64,000 nt of DNA, from assembly GCF_009299475.1 (NCBI RefSeq), contig NZ_WBSN01000001.1, positions 186,001-250,000 on the forward strand, read 5' to 3'. Shown one piece after another: positions 20,813 to 29,579 of this stretch. A program made the translations under genes and the position numbers. Each line of letters begins with the position of its first letter. Position 1 is the first letter of the stretch. The stretch is from Bifidobacterium avesanii (lineage in GTDB: Bacteria; Actinomycetota; Actinomycetes; Actinomycetales; Bifidobacteriaceae). Below the pieces are notes generated by a model. The model had not been told where the DNA came from and made no database searches. It worked only from the letters and a program-made list of their open reading frames with translations.

Positions 20813-21439
20813 ATGACATGGAACCCGTTCAAGCGTAAAGAAGCAGAGCAAGAGGCCCAGAAGCCCGTCGAGGCGCAGGGCAAGGCCGGCGGCAAGGGCC
20901 GTCCGACACCCAAGCGCAAGCAGGCGGAGGCGGAGAATCTCAGGCCCATCGTGCCCGCCGACCGCAAGGCCGCGAACAAGGCCGCGAAGGCCAAGCTGCG
21001 CGCCAAGCAGGACGCCGAATACCAGGCCATGCAGACCGGCGACCTCAAGAACATGCCGCGCACCGAGCAGCTGGCGTGGCGCATCTACATCCGCGACTAC
21101 GTGGACGCCCGCTGGAACGTGGCCGAGTGGTTCATGCCCGTGGCCGGCGTGCTCATGATCATCGCGCTCATCCTCACCAGCGCGTTCCAGTACACGGACT
21201 TCGCCATGGGCGCCTCCATGGTGATCTTCGTGCTGCTGTACGGCTACGTGGGCGTGGCCGCGTTCGACCTGTGGTTCATGTGGCGCAAGCTCAAGCCGCT
21301 GCTGATCGCCAAGTACGGCGAGCGCTCTGTGTCCAAGGGCATGCGCTCCTGCTCGTACGCGTGCAGCCGCGCCATGCAGATGCGTCGCTGGCGCATGCCG
21401 AAGCCGCGCGAGGCCAAGCGCGGCGTGTGGCCCAAGTGA
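20813..21439 (+). CDS. DUF3043 membrane protein
   Basis: A 208-residue protein with a long, lysine- and alanine-rich charged N-terminus (about 1-85), the marker RTEQLAWRIYIRDYVDARWNVAEWF, then two transmembrane helices (about 107-128 and 135-153), and a basic C-terminus. This is the DUF3043 layout of actinobacteria; the function is unknown. The ATG has no ribosome site but TAACCT 6 bases upstream, so a leaderless transcript is possible. A terminator follows at 21479. Confidence 0.85.
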   Translation: MTWNPFKRKEAEQEAQKPVEAQGKAGGKGRPTPKRKQAEAENLRPIVPADRKAANKAAKAKLRAKQDAEYQAMQTGDLKNMPRTEQLAWRIYIRDYVDARWNVAEWFMPVAGVLMIIALILTSAFQYTDFAMGASMVIFVLLYGYVGVAAFDLWFMWRKLKPLLIAKYGERSVSKGMRSCSYACSRAMQMRRWRMPKPREAKRGVWPK

Positions 21440-21478
21440 TCCCATAGCCAAACAGGCTTCATAGCCAAGCGCGAACCG

Positions 21479-21505
21479 AGCCGTCCCGCACAGGGGCGGC
21501 TTTTA
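21479..21505 (+). terminator. Rho-independent terminator after the DUF3043 gene
   Basis: AGCCGTCCC pairs with GGGGCGGCT across a 5-base loop, followed by TTTATT. The position 40 bases after the stop codon fits. Confidence 0.8.
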
Positions 21506-21573
21506 TTATGGTGGACGGCAGGGGACGCTTGCAGTTCAACGGAAACCTGCGGTCCAACGGAAAGGAGACCTCA

Positions 21574-23019
21574 ATGGCCAGCCATTACGACGTGATCATC
21601 ATCGGCGCGGGACCGGGGGGCTATTCGACGGCGCTGCGTCTGGCGGAGCTGGGGCGCAGCGTGGCGATCGTGGAGCGCGACGCCACGGTGGGCGGCACGT
21701 GCCTCAACCGCGGGTGCATCCCCACGAAGGCGCTGCTGACGGTGTGCCACACGCTGGACCTCGCCAAGCGGTCGCGCGAGCTCGGCGTGGATCTGGAGAT
21801 GGCGGGCATCGACTACGGCCGTCTCGCCGATTACCGACGCGCCACCGTGGACGCGATGGTCAAGGGGCTGTCCGGGCTGCTCAGGCACCGCGGGATCGAA
21901 GTGATCCGCGGCGAGGCGACGCTGACGGGCGAGGGCTCGGTGCGCGTGGCGTCGCGCGGGGAGGACGGCGCGGACACGACGGCGGACCTCACGGCGGGCG
22001 ACGTGGTGATCGCCACCGGCGCCCGCTCCCGTCCGCTGCCGGGCATGCCGTTCGGCGCGGCGGTCATCGATTCGGACGCGGCCCTGACGCTCGACGAGTT
22101 CCCCGCCTCCGCGATCGTCATCGGCGCGGGCGCCGTGGCGCTGGAGTTCGCGAGCATCTGGCATTCGGCCGGCTGCGACGTGACGCTCATGATCCGCAAG
22201 GACCGCGTGCTGTCGCGATGGAACCGCCGCACGTCCATGATGCTCACACGCGAGTTCAAGCGCCAGGGCGTCACCGTGCTGGACCGCACGGCCGTGAAGT
22301 CCGTGGACACGGGCGCGAATCTGGGCGCCCGCGTGCACTACACCCGCGGCGACGACCCGGCCGAGCTCACGCGCGAGGCGGAGCTGGTGCTCGTGGCGAT
22401 CGGGCGCGACCCGAACACGGACGAGGCGTGGTTCCGTGACCGGAACATCGCGTTGGACGGGCACGGCAGGGTCGTCACCGATGCGTACGGACGTACGTCC
22501 ATGCCGCGCACGTGGGCGGTGGGCGACGTGACCGCCGGCCCGCAGCTCGCCCACCGCGCCTTCGAGCAGGGCATCGTGGTGGCCGAGTCCATCGCCGGCC
22601 TCTCCCCCGCGCCCTCGCCCGTGGACGACATGACGATCCCCGAGGTGGTCTACAGCCATCCCGAGGCCGCCAGCGTGGGGCTCACGCTGGACGAGGCCGA
22701 GGCACGCGACGACTTCGTGAGCGTGACGGAGACGCAATACCCCATGCTCTCCAACTCGCGCGTGCTCATGTCCGGCGCGAACGGGTCGCTGTCCCTCGTC
22801 ACCGGCTGCGCGGCCGCCGACCCGGACACCCCGCTCGTGCTCGGCGTCCACATGGTGGGACCGAACGTTTCGGAGATCATCGCCGAGGCGGAGCAGCTCG
22901 TGGGCAACCGCGTGCCGGTGCACCGGGCGGCGCGGCTCATCCATCCGCACCCCACCGTCTCGGAGGCGCTCGGCGAGGCGCTGCTCAAGGCGGACGGGCG
23001 GCCCCTGCACACGAGGTGA
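21574..23019 (+). CDS. lpd: Dihydrolipoamide dehydrogenase-like flavoprotein
   Basis: A 481-residue pyridine nucleotide-disulfide oxidoreductase. The FAD fold starts at IIIGAGPGG (about 8-16), the redox disulfide is CLNRGC (Cys43, Cys48), the NAD fold is VIGAGAVALEFASIW, and the C-terminal active site is HPHPTVSEAL. The start has AAAGGAGACCTCA upstream. No E1, E2 or glycine-cleavage partner is nearby, so its electron partner is open. Other disulfide reductases are less likely given the HPTVSE motif. Confidence 0.88.
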   Translation: MASHYDVIIIGAGPGGYSTALRLAELGRSVAIVERDATVGGTCLNRGCIPTKALLTVCHTLDLAKRSRELGVDLEMAGIDYGRLADYRRATVDAMVKGLSGLLRHRGIEVIRGEATLTGEGSVRVASRGEDGADTTADLTAGDVVIATGARSRPLPGMPFGAAVIDSDAALTLDEFPASAIVIGAGAVALEFASIWHSAGCDVTLMIRKDRVLSRWNRRTSMMLTREFKRQGVTVLDRTAVKSVDTGANLGARVHYTRGDDPAELTREAELVLVAIGRDPNTDEAWFRDRNIALDGHGRVVTDAYGRTSMPRTWAVGDVTAGPQLAHRAFEQGIVVAESIAGLSPAPSPVDDMTIPEVVYSHPEAASVGLTLDEAEARDDFVSVTETQYPMLSNSRVLMSGANGSLSLVTGCAAADPDTPLVLGVHMVGPNVSEIIAEAEQLVGNRVPVHRAARLIHPHPTVSEALGEALLKADGRPLHTR

Positions 23020-23102
23020 CGGGCCGGTATACGGGTGACGCTATACTGTTGCGGTTAGTGTGTTCATGCACGGCTCCAAGCATCAGCGCAAAGGATTAAG
23101 CA

Positions 23103-23855
23103 ATGGCAGAGAAGACCGATAAGAAGGCAGAGCGGGCCGCCAAGCGGGCCGAGCGAAGGAAGAACGGCACCCTCGCGAAGATCAAGCAGATCTATGGGTT
23201 CACCGTGAAGGACGACAAGAACCTGCCGTGGATCCTGCTCGGCTCGTTCGTCGTGCCGGTGGTCGTGTTCGCGCTCATCTGCCTCATCTTCCGCATGAGC
23301 GTGTTCGGCTGGATCATGTGGATGCTCGCCGGCGTGATGATGGGCATGCTGGCCGCCACGTGGATGCTCACCAACCGCGCGGACAAGGTCGGCTACCGCC
23401 AGATGGAGGGCCGTCCGGGTGCGACCGGCGCGATCCTGAGCAGCATCAAGAAGGGCGGCTTCTACTTCCCGCAGGAGCCCGTGTGGATCGATCCGCGCAC
23501 CAAGGACGCCATCTGGCGCGGCTCCGGCCGCACCGGCGTGTATCTGGTCGGCGAGGGCGACTACGCCCGCGTCATGCGCGCCATGGACCGCGAGGAGGGC
23601 AAGATCAAGCACATCACCCGCGGCTCCGCCATCCCGATCTACAAGTTCAGCGTGGGCGACGGCCCCAAGCAGGTCAAGCTGCGCGACCTGCAGAAGAAGG
23701 TCATGCGCCAGAAGGTCAAGCTCACCAAGACCGAGCTCGAGGAGCTCAACAACCGCCTGCGCACCCTGCAGCGCCAGAGCGGCTTCGGCATCCCCAAGGG
23801 CATCGACCCGACCCGCCCGCAGCGCGTCTCGCGCAGGGCCATGCGCGGCCGCTGA
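23103..23855 (+). CDS. DUF4191 membrane protein
   Basis: A 250-residue protein. It has a charged Lys/Arg-rich N-terminus, two helices at about 41-61 and 70-90 (IMWMLAGVMMGMLAATWML), then a hydrophilic domain with GSGRTGVYLVGEGDYARV, and a basic C-terminus. This matches the DUF4191 family, widespread in actinobacteria and without known function. The ATG has AAAGGATTAAGC upstream. A strong terminator follows. Confidence 0.85.
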   Translation: MAEKTDKKAERAAKRAERRKNGTLAKIKQIYGFTVKDDKNLPWILLGSFVVPVVVFALICLIFRMSVFGWIMWMLAGVMMGMLAATWMLTNRADKVGYRQMEGRPGATGAILSSIKKGGFYFPQEPVWIDPRTKDAIWRGSGRTGVYLVGEGDYARVMRAMDREEGKIKHITRGSAIPIYKFSVGDGPKQVKLRDLQKKVMRQKVKLTKTELEELNNRLRTLQRQSGFGIPKGIDPTRPQRVSRRAMRGR

Positions 23856-23883
23856 TCCGCCCCCGCGTTTACATTGCGCAACA

Positions 23884-23915
23884 AACCCCGGAATCCGCTT
23901 GGTTCCGGGGTTTTT
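23884..23915 (+). terminator. Rho-independent terminator after the DUF4191 gene
   Basis: AACCCCGGAA pairs with TTCCGGGGTT and is followed by TTT. It separates the DUF4191 gene from glnA. Confidence 0.9.
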
Positions 23916-23968
23916 CGTATGCCCGGCGGCATTTCGTACGTCCACGCGGAGAGCCGAGAAAGCGCTAA

Positions 23969-24006
23969 GTAACATGCTCGTAACCCAAACTGCACCTGCG
24001 CGAAAC
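23969..24006 (+). promoter_or_regulatory. GlnR-like operator upstream of glnA
   Basis: Four half-sites occur at exact 11-base steps: GTAAC (23969), GTAAC (23980), TGCAC (23991) and GAAAC (24002). This fits the actinobacterial GlnR box gTnAC-n6-GaAAC-n6 repeated twice, with one weak half-site. It lies 50-90 bases before the glnA start and just upstream of a possible -10 box TACACT at 24016. It suggests nitrogen control by an OmpR-type GlnR, which is not encoded in the window. Confidence 0.65.
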
Positions 24007-24056
24007 CACGAAATCTACACTTGTCACTCGTAAGTTCTCATGAAAGGAGCGGTCCC

Positions 24057-25493
24057 GTGACCGAACTCAAGTCCAAGGAAGACGCCGAGGCCCTTATCAA
24101 TCAGGAAGGCATCGAGTATGTCTCCGTTCGTTTCACCGATCTGATCGGCGTTCAGCAGCACTTCACCGTGCCCGCCAGCGAGTTCCTCAAGGACGCCTTC
24201 ACCGACGGCATGCCGTTCGACGGCTCGTCCGTGCAGGGCTTCCAGGCCATCAACGAGTCCGATATGAAGCTGGTCCCGGACGTGACCACCGCCTTCATCG
24301 ACCCGTTCCGCAAGCACAAGACGCTTGACGTGGCCTTCTCCATCGTGGACCCGCTGACCGACGAGCCCTACTCCCGCGACCCGCGTCAGGTCGCCGGCAA
24401 GGCCGAGGCCTACCTGAAGTCCACCGGCATCGCGGACACCGCCTCCTTCGCCCCCGAGGCCGAGTTCTTCATCTTCGACAAGGTCCGCTTCGAGAACAGC
24501 ATGCAGCGCTCCTTCTACGAGGTCGACTCCGTCGAGGCCCCGTGGAACTCCGGCATCGACACCGAAGAGGACGGCACCCCGAACATCGGCTTCAAGAACC
24601 GCGTCAAGAAGGGCTACTTCCCGGTTCCGCCGATCGACCACACCCAGGACCTGCGCGACGACATGGTCGCCAACCTGCAGAAGGTCGGCCTGATCCTCGA
24701 GCGCTCCCACCACGAGGTGGCCGGCGCCGGCCAGCAGGAGATCAACTACCGCTTCAACACCCTGCAGCACGCCGGTGACGACCTGATGAAGTACAAGTAC
24801 GTCGTCCACGAGACCGCCGCCCTCGCCGGCAAGGCCGTGACCTTCATGCCCAAGCCGATCGCCGGCGACAACGGCACCGGCATGCACTGCCACCAGTCCC
24901 TGTGGAAGGACGGCAAGCCGCTGTTCTACGACGAGAAGGGCTACGCCGGTCTGTCCGACATCGCCCGCTGGTACATCGGCGGCCTGATCAAGCACTCCTC
25001 CTCCGTGCTGGCCTTCACCAACCCGTCGCTGAACTCCTACCACCGTCTGGTCCCGGGCTTCGAGGCCCCGGTCAACCTGGTGTACTCCGCCCGCAACCGC
25101 TCCGCCGCCATCCGCATCCCGCTGGCCGGCACCTCCCCGGCTGCGAAGCGCATCGAGTTCCGCGCCCCGGATCCGTCCTGCAACCCGTTCCTCGCCTTCT
25201 CCGCCCAGCTCATGGCCGGCCTTGACGGCATCCTGAACCACATCGAGCCCCCGGAGCCGGTTGACAAGGACCTCTACGAGCTGCCGCCCGAGGAGCACGC
25301 CGGCATCAAGCAGGTGCCCGCCTCCCTCGCCGAAGCCATGGACGCCCTCGAGGAGGACCACGACTTCCTGACCGCCGGCGACGTGTTCACCGACGACCTC
25401 ATCGAGACCTGGCTGGACCTCAAGCGCGGCGAGATCGATCAGGCCCGTCTGGCCCCGACCCCGCTCGAGTACGAGCTCTACTTCCACATCTGA
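24057..25493 (+). CDS. glnA: Glutamine synthetase, type I
   Basis: Makes glutamine from glutamate, ammonia and ATP. The GTG start at 24057 ([11 protein letters not shown]) is chosen because AAAGGAGCGGTCCC precedes it, giving 478 residues. Signatures are [39 protein letters not shown] and [10 protein letters not shown]. The adenylylation loop DLYELPPEE has Tyr at about 407, so this is the GSI-beta form controlled by GlnE. Codon use is highly biased, consistent with strong expression. Confidence 0.97.
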   Translation: MTELKSKEDAEALINQEGIEYVSVRFTDLIGVQQHFTVPASEFLKDAFTDGMPFDGSSVQGFQAINESDMKLVPDVTTAFIDPFRKHKTLDVAFSIVDPLTDEPYSRDPRQVAGKAEAYLKSTGIADTASFAPEAEFFIFDKVRFENSMQRSFYEVDSVEAPWNSGIDTEEDGTPNIGFKNRVKKGYFPVPPIDHTQDLRDDMVANLQKVGLILERSHHEVAGAGQQEINYRFNTLQHAGDDLMKYKYVVHETAALAGKAVTFMPKPIAGDNGTGMHCHQSLWKDGKPLFYDEKGYAGLSDIARWYIGGLIKHSSSVLAFTNPSLNSYHRLVPGFEAPVNLVYSARNRSAAIRIPLAGTSPAAKRIEFRAPDPSCNPFLAFSAQLMAGLDGILNHIEPPEPVDKDLYELPPEEHAGIKQVPASLAEAMDALEEDHDFLTAGDVFTDDLIETWLDLKRGEIDQARLAPTPLEYELYFHI

Positions 25494-25525
25494 GTTCCAT
25501 TCCTGGAATTCCGATCGGAGCGTTC

Positions 25526-25578
25526 GAAAGCCCTGGTATGGCATGCACATCTGGTATGTGCGCCGTGCCGGGGCTTTC
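25526..25578 (+). terminator. Long hairpin downstream of glnA
   Basis: GAAAGCCC (25526-25533) pairs with GGGCTTTC (25571-25578), with more pairing inside. There is no clear T tract, so it may be a terminator or a stabilising 3' structure. Confidence 0.6.
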
Positions 25579-25991
25579 CCGTATTCCGAGGTCATGCCGC
25601 AGTCGGGCTCCATCCCCATCAGCCACTTGCGGCCGCGCGTTCCGCGCATTGCGGGCCGAACGCAGCGAACCGTCAGGCGCGTGTTGCATGCCGTCACGCC
25701 GTCACGCACCGGAGACACCCATTGCAAACCATGGCAACAAAGCCGGCAACCGCACATGGTCGGCGTTATCTTTTCAATCACAACGTACAACGTTGCACTA
25801 CTCGTCGAAGAGCAGGGAAGAACAACACAAAACAACCGCCGCGAAGGACACGGAAGCCCGTCGCGGCTCGCACAACAACAACACAACGCGGATGGCCGGA
25901 CGGCGTTCCGGATGCGACGGCGTTCCCACCGATCGCGTCCCGCACGCACGCAGGAAACGGCCGTCCGCACCCAAGGAAAGGAAACGGTCCG
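25579..25991. other. Long upstream region of the sugar-binding protein gene
   Basis: About 410 bases with lower GC than the neighbours near 25720-25880. The only clear sites are the LacI-type operator at 25786 and the ribosome site AAAGGAAA at 25977. Frames open across it show no family motif. Confidence 0.5.
25786..25797. promoter_or_regulatory. Possible LacI-family operator
   Basis: TACAACGTTGCA is a near-perfect palindrome around AACGTT, the common core of LacI-family sugar regulator sites. It lies about 195 bases before the sugar-binding protein gene, in an AT-richer patch that may hold its promoter. The cognate regulator is not in the window. Confidence 0.4.
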
Positions 25992-27296
25992 ATGATGAAC
26001 AAGCGCATGCGCATGGCGATCCCCGCGGCACTGGCGTCGATGGCGATGCTGCTGGCGGGATGCGGGGCGGGCGGCGGCTCCACCGCCGACGAGACCTCCT
26101 CCGGCGACGTGACGCTCAAGCTGTCCTGGTGGGGCGGCGACAGCCTCGTGCGCATCACGGAGGAGGTGGTCAAGGGCTTCGAGGCCGAGCACCCCAACAT
26201 CCACGTGGAGATGGAATACGCCGACTGGAGCAGCTACTGGGACAAGCTCGCCACGCAGATCGCCGGCGGTAACATGCCCGACGTCTACCAGATGGACAGC
26301 TCCTACCTCAACTCTTACGCGGCCAACGGATCACTGTACGACCTGTCGAAGACCGACCGCATCGCCACCGACGACATCGATTCCACGCTCATCGACATGG
26401 GCAAGAGCAACGGCACCCTGTACGCGATCCCGACCGGCACCACCCCGTTCGGCGTGGCCGTGAACATGGATCTGGTCGAGAAGTACGGCGTCGAGATGCC
26501 GGACACCGACACGTGGACGTGGGACGACTTCGAGGCGTTCGAGAAGGAGCTGCTCGACAAGTCCGACGGCGAGGTGCACGGCGCCACCATGATGAACAAC
26601 AAGTACTGCCTCGAGCTGTGGGCCCGACAGCACGGCGACATCCTGTTCAAGGACGGCAAGCTCGCCATCAAGCCGGCCACGCTCTCCTCGTTCTTCCAGC
26701 GCACGGTGGACCAGATCAACATGGGCATCGTGGGCAACGCCGACAGCTGGGCGGAGAACAACAGCTCCAACATCGAGACCTCCGAGTTCGGCACCGGCAA
26801 GTCCGCCGTGCTGTTCATCAACGCGAACATGCTGCCCATGTACACCAAGACCATCGGCACGGACAACGTGAAGCTGTTCATGCTGCCGTCCGACTCTCAG
26901 GGCAAGTGGGCGTACATGAAGCCGTGCATGTACTGGTCCATGGGCTCCAAGACCGAGCACCCGGCCGAGGCCGCCATGCTCATCGACTACCTGGTCAACA
27001 GCGAGGTCTCCGGCGACGCGAACGGCATCGAGCGCGGCGTGCCGGCCAACAACACCGTCTTCAAGAAGCAGTCCGCCAACGCCACCGGCCCGAGCAAGAC
27101 GCTGCTCGACTTCACCGAGGCGTACAAGGCCAAGGTCGGCGAGTCCCCCGAAATGATGCCGGCCGGCGCCTCCGACCTCGACAAGGTGATCTCCCGCTAC
27201 CAGCAGAACGTGGTGTTCGGCAAGATCACCGCCGATCAGGCGGCGGAGCAGCTCATCGCCGAGGTGCAGGCGGCCATCGACGAGGCGGCCGTCTGA
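25992..27296 (+). CDS. Orphan ABC sugar-binding lipoprotein (SBP family 1)
   Basis: A 434-residue extracellular solute-binding protein. The signal peptide ends in LLAGC with the lipid-anchored Cys at 24. Mature-chain features are LKLSWWGGDSLVRITEEVVKGFEAEHPNIHV, ISRYQQNVVFGKITADQAA near the end, and aromatic-rich binding segments (YADWSSYWDKL). This is the carbohydrate-uptake SBP type. No permease or ATPase is next to it, so it must share a membrane partner encoded elsewhere or have lost it. The ribosome site is AAAGGAAA; the start could also be the next ATG at 25995. Confidence 0.88.
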   Translation: MMNKRMRMAIPAALASMAMLLAGCGAGGGSTADETSSGDVTLKLSWWGGDSLVRITEEVVKGFEAEHPNIHVEMEYADWSSYWDKLATQIAGGNMPDVYQMDSSYLNSYAANGSLYDLSKTDRIATDDIDSTLIDMGKSNGTLYAIPTGTTPFGVAVNMDLVEKYGVEMPDTDTWTWDDFEAFEKELLDKSDGEVHGATMMNNKYCLELWARQHGDILFKDGKLAIKPATLSSFFQRTVDQINMGIVGNADSWAENNSSNIETSEFGTGKSAVLFINANMLPMYTKTIGTDNVKLFMLPSDSQGKWAYMKPCMYWSMGSKTEHPAEAAMLIDYLVNSEVSGDANGIERGVPANNTVFKKQSANATGPSKTLLDFTEAYKAKVGESPEMMPAGASDLDKVISRYQQNVVFGKITADQAAEQLIAEVQAAIDEAAV

Positions 27297-27315
27297 TTCC
27301 GGCTTCGCTTCGGAC

Positions 27316-27349
27316 GGCGGGAACGCGTTTTCCTTTCCCTGTTCCCGCC
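27316..27349 (+). terminator. Hairpin after the sugar-binding protein gene
   Basis: GGCGGGAAC (27316-27324) pairs with GTTCCCGCC (27341-27349). There is no T tract, so termination is only likely. The rest of the gap to the esterase holds nothing else I could identify. Confidence 0.55.
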
Positions 27350-27506
27350 GCCCGGAGTGATCGGGGAAAACGCAGCCGGAGGATCGCGGACGCCATGCGC
27401 GGCGCGGCCCTCCGGTTGCATTATGCGTTATTGCGAATGAGCCGACGCCGTGAGACGGGCGTCAGGGCAGGCGTTCAGGGCAGGACGTCATGGGAGGATG
27501 GGGATC

Positions 27507-29204
27507 ATGGTTCCACGTATGGTGACGATCGGACAGGGCGCGCTGCGCGGGCGGGCGTGCACGGATGAGCGGATCAGTGCGTTTCTGGGCATACCGTACG
27601 GCGAGCCGCCGGTGGGCGACCTGCGCTGGCGGGCGCCTCGCCCGGCCGCGGGATGGACCGGCGTGCGCGACGCGATGGAGTTCGGGCCGGCGCCGATTCA
27701 GGCCACGGCGGCCGAGGACGCGCGCGGCTGCTCGCTGGGCATCGAGGGCGAGGAGACGAGCGAGGACTGCCTGCGCCTCAACGTGTGGACGCCCGCGCCG
27801 ATCGCCGATGGGACGGCCGATCCGGATGCGAAGCTGCCGGTGATGGTGTGGTTCTATGGCGGCGGCAACCAGTACGGTTCCACGGCGGACGGACGGTACC
27901 GCGGCGAATGGCTGGCCGGCGAGGGCGTGGTGGTGGTCAGCGTGGAGTACCGCACGAACGTGTTCGGTTTCTTCGCGCATCCTCGGATCGACGGGCGCGG
28001 CGATGGGCCGGACGGCGGCGACGCACCGTGCGCGAACTTCGGCTATCTGGACCAGCGGTTGGCGCTCCTGTGGGTGCGGCGCAACATCGCGGCGTTCGGC
28101 GGCGACCCGGGCAACGTGACGATCTTCGGCTTCTCCTCCGGCGCCTCCAGCGTGGTGGCCCACCTGTGCTCGCCCATGTCCGCGGGGCTGTTCCGCCGTG
28201 CGATCAGCCAGAGCGGCGCCGGCGTGGGGCAGGCCAACCGGAAGCTCAACACGCTTGCCGAAGCGCGGACGATCGGCGAACGGTTCGTGCGCGACGTGCT
28301 GGGCGCACGGGATCTGGCGCAGGCCCGGACCATGGACGCGCACGAGCTGCTCATGGCCATGATCGAACAGCCGCCCCTGCTGGACGGCCCGTACGCGTTC
28401 ACCGGATGGGATCTGATGCTCAACTGCCCGGTGTGCGTGGACGGCCGCTTCCTCACCATGAACATTCCGAAGTCCTTCGCGCTGGGACGCGTCAACCCGT
28501 GCGACCTCATCGCGGGCGTGACGGCGGAGGAGTTCATCGCCGGCCCGCCCGACCGCTCCCCGCGGGGGCTTGCCGCATACGCCGAGGAAACGTTCGGGGA
28601 GCGGGCTTCGGACTATCTGGACGCGTGCCGGGCGGACGGCGGTGCGACGGGATGTTGCACGACGGGCGACGGCACGACCGACGGCATGACCGATGGCATC
28701 GGCTCCGCGGGCGGTCGCGGGATTGACGGCGGAGTCTCAGACGGCCGCGCGACGATCGGCTGCGATCCGACGTACAACCTGTTCGCTGCGGGTAACGCGG
28801 CCATGTGCGACCTGTTGCTCGCCAACACGCCGGTCCGTCCGTACTTCTACCGCTTCTCGCGCACGCCGGGCGGCGACCCGGACGGGCACGCCGGCCACGG
28901 CAGCGAACTGCCCTACGTGTTCGGCTCCGCCCTCGCGTGCGAGCCGCACCGCTATGACGGCGCCGATTGGGATCTGTCGCGCGCGATGCGCCGGTACTGG
29001 GCGAACTTCGCGGCGACCGGGAACCCGAACGGCATGCGGGACGGCGAGCGCGGCGTCCGCGATCTTCCGCGCTGGGAGCGCTGCTCCCCCGGCTCGCGCG
29101 ACGCCATGGATTTCGGACGGTCCGGGCCGACGATGGTCCGCGACTGGCTCAAGCCGACGGAGCTGGTCGCCGCGGAGTGGCACGCCGCCCACGCCGCCGA
29201 CTGA
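27507..29204 (+). CDS. Type B carboxylesterase/lipase family protein
   Basis: A 565-residue alpha/beta hydrolase with the family N-terminus FLGIPYGEPPVGDLRWRAP, the EDCLRLNVW motif, the oxyanion region FYGGGNQYGS, the nucleophile elbow GFSSG (Ser210), and HGSELPYVFG carrying the likely catalytic His. No signal peptide is seen, so it is probably cytoplasmic. Residues about 378-418 are a low-complexity Gly/Asp/Thr insertion (TTDGMTDGIG) not expected in the family. The start at 27507 has GGAGG 9 bases upstream; an ATG at 27498 lies too close to it. Confidence 0.85.
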   Translation: MVPRMVTIGQGALRGRACTDERISAFLGIPYGEPPVGDLRWRAPRPAAGWTGVRDAMEFGPAPIQATAAEDARGCSLGIEGEETSEDCLRLNVWTPAPIADGTADPDAKLPVMVWFYGGGNQYGSTADGRYRGEWLAGEGVVVVSVEYRTNVFGFFAHPRIDGRGDGPDGGDAPCANFGYLDQRLALLWVRRNIAAFGGDPGNVTIFGFSSGASSVVAHLCSPMSAGLFRRAISQSGAGVGQANRKLNTLAEARTIGERFVRDVLGARDLAQARTMDAHELLMAMIEQPPLLDGPYAFTGWDLMLNCPVCVDGRFLTMNIPKSFALGRVNPCDLIAGVTAEEFIAGPPDRSPRGLAAYAEETFGERASDYLDACRADGGATGCCTTGDGTTDGMTDGIGSAGGRGIDGGVSDGRATIGCDPTYNLFAAGNAAMCDLLLANTPVRPYFYRFSRTPGGDPDGHAGHGSELPYVFGSALACEPHRYDGADWDLSRAMRRYWANFAATGNPNGMRDGERGVRDLPRWERCSPGSRDAMDFGRSGPTMVRDWLKPTELVAAEWHAAHAAD

Positions 29205-29215
29205 CAGTCATGCGG

Positions 29216-29275
29216 CCGTGACATTGACCGCCCGGCGATGGTCACGGCCGTCCGCAAACGGCGGAATCCCGCAGC
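29216..29275. repeat. Degenerate copy of the rhaM downstream flank
   Basis: This stretch aligns with about 30760-30825, just downstream of rhaM. Shared blocks in order are GTGACA, CCGG, GGTCAC, GCCG, AAA and GGAAT-CCCGC, about three quarters identical by eye. Together with the rhaM relic it shows that a whole segment was duplicated. Confidence 0.55.
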
Positions 29276-29287
29276 GCGGCCCGGTAC

Positions 29288-29392
29288 AGCCCGGTGCGTC
29301 TCGTCTCCGGTCTCGATACGGCCGAGCAAGGCGTTGGCATGATCTTCCGCCACGCCAGGGCGCAGGTGCATGACGAACGTCTTGCGAATCAC
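29288..29392 (-). pseudogene. Decayed rhaM relic with internal deletion
   Basis: From the GTG at 29392 the minus strand reads VIRKTFVMHLRPGVAEDHAN, matching the start of the intact rhaM at 31246 (MIRKTFVMHLYPGMVEEYAK). It then jumps to ALLGRIETGDETHRA, matching NTLFGYIEIEDEERWA from the middle of rhaM. About 90 bases between are missing and there is no proper end. The upstream GGAGGCCTGGACCC resembles the intact gene's ribosome site region. It is a remnant of a duplicated rhaM. Confidence 0.7.
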
Positions 29393-29579
29393 GGGTCCAG
29401 GCCTCCCATGGCCCGCAAGTCCCAACGGTTTCCCGGTCCTCCATCGGTCGGCGACGACGGATTGCCAGACGTCCGAACCATTCGCATCGTAGTTACCATG
29501 ATGGAGGGAACAGGCGGCGCCGAAACGAAATCCGCGTACGGTGATGCCGTCCGGTCGTCTTTGCGGGAAGGGGACATTC

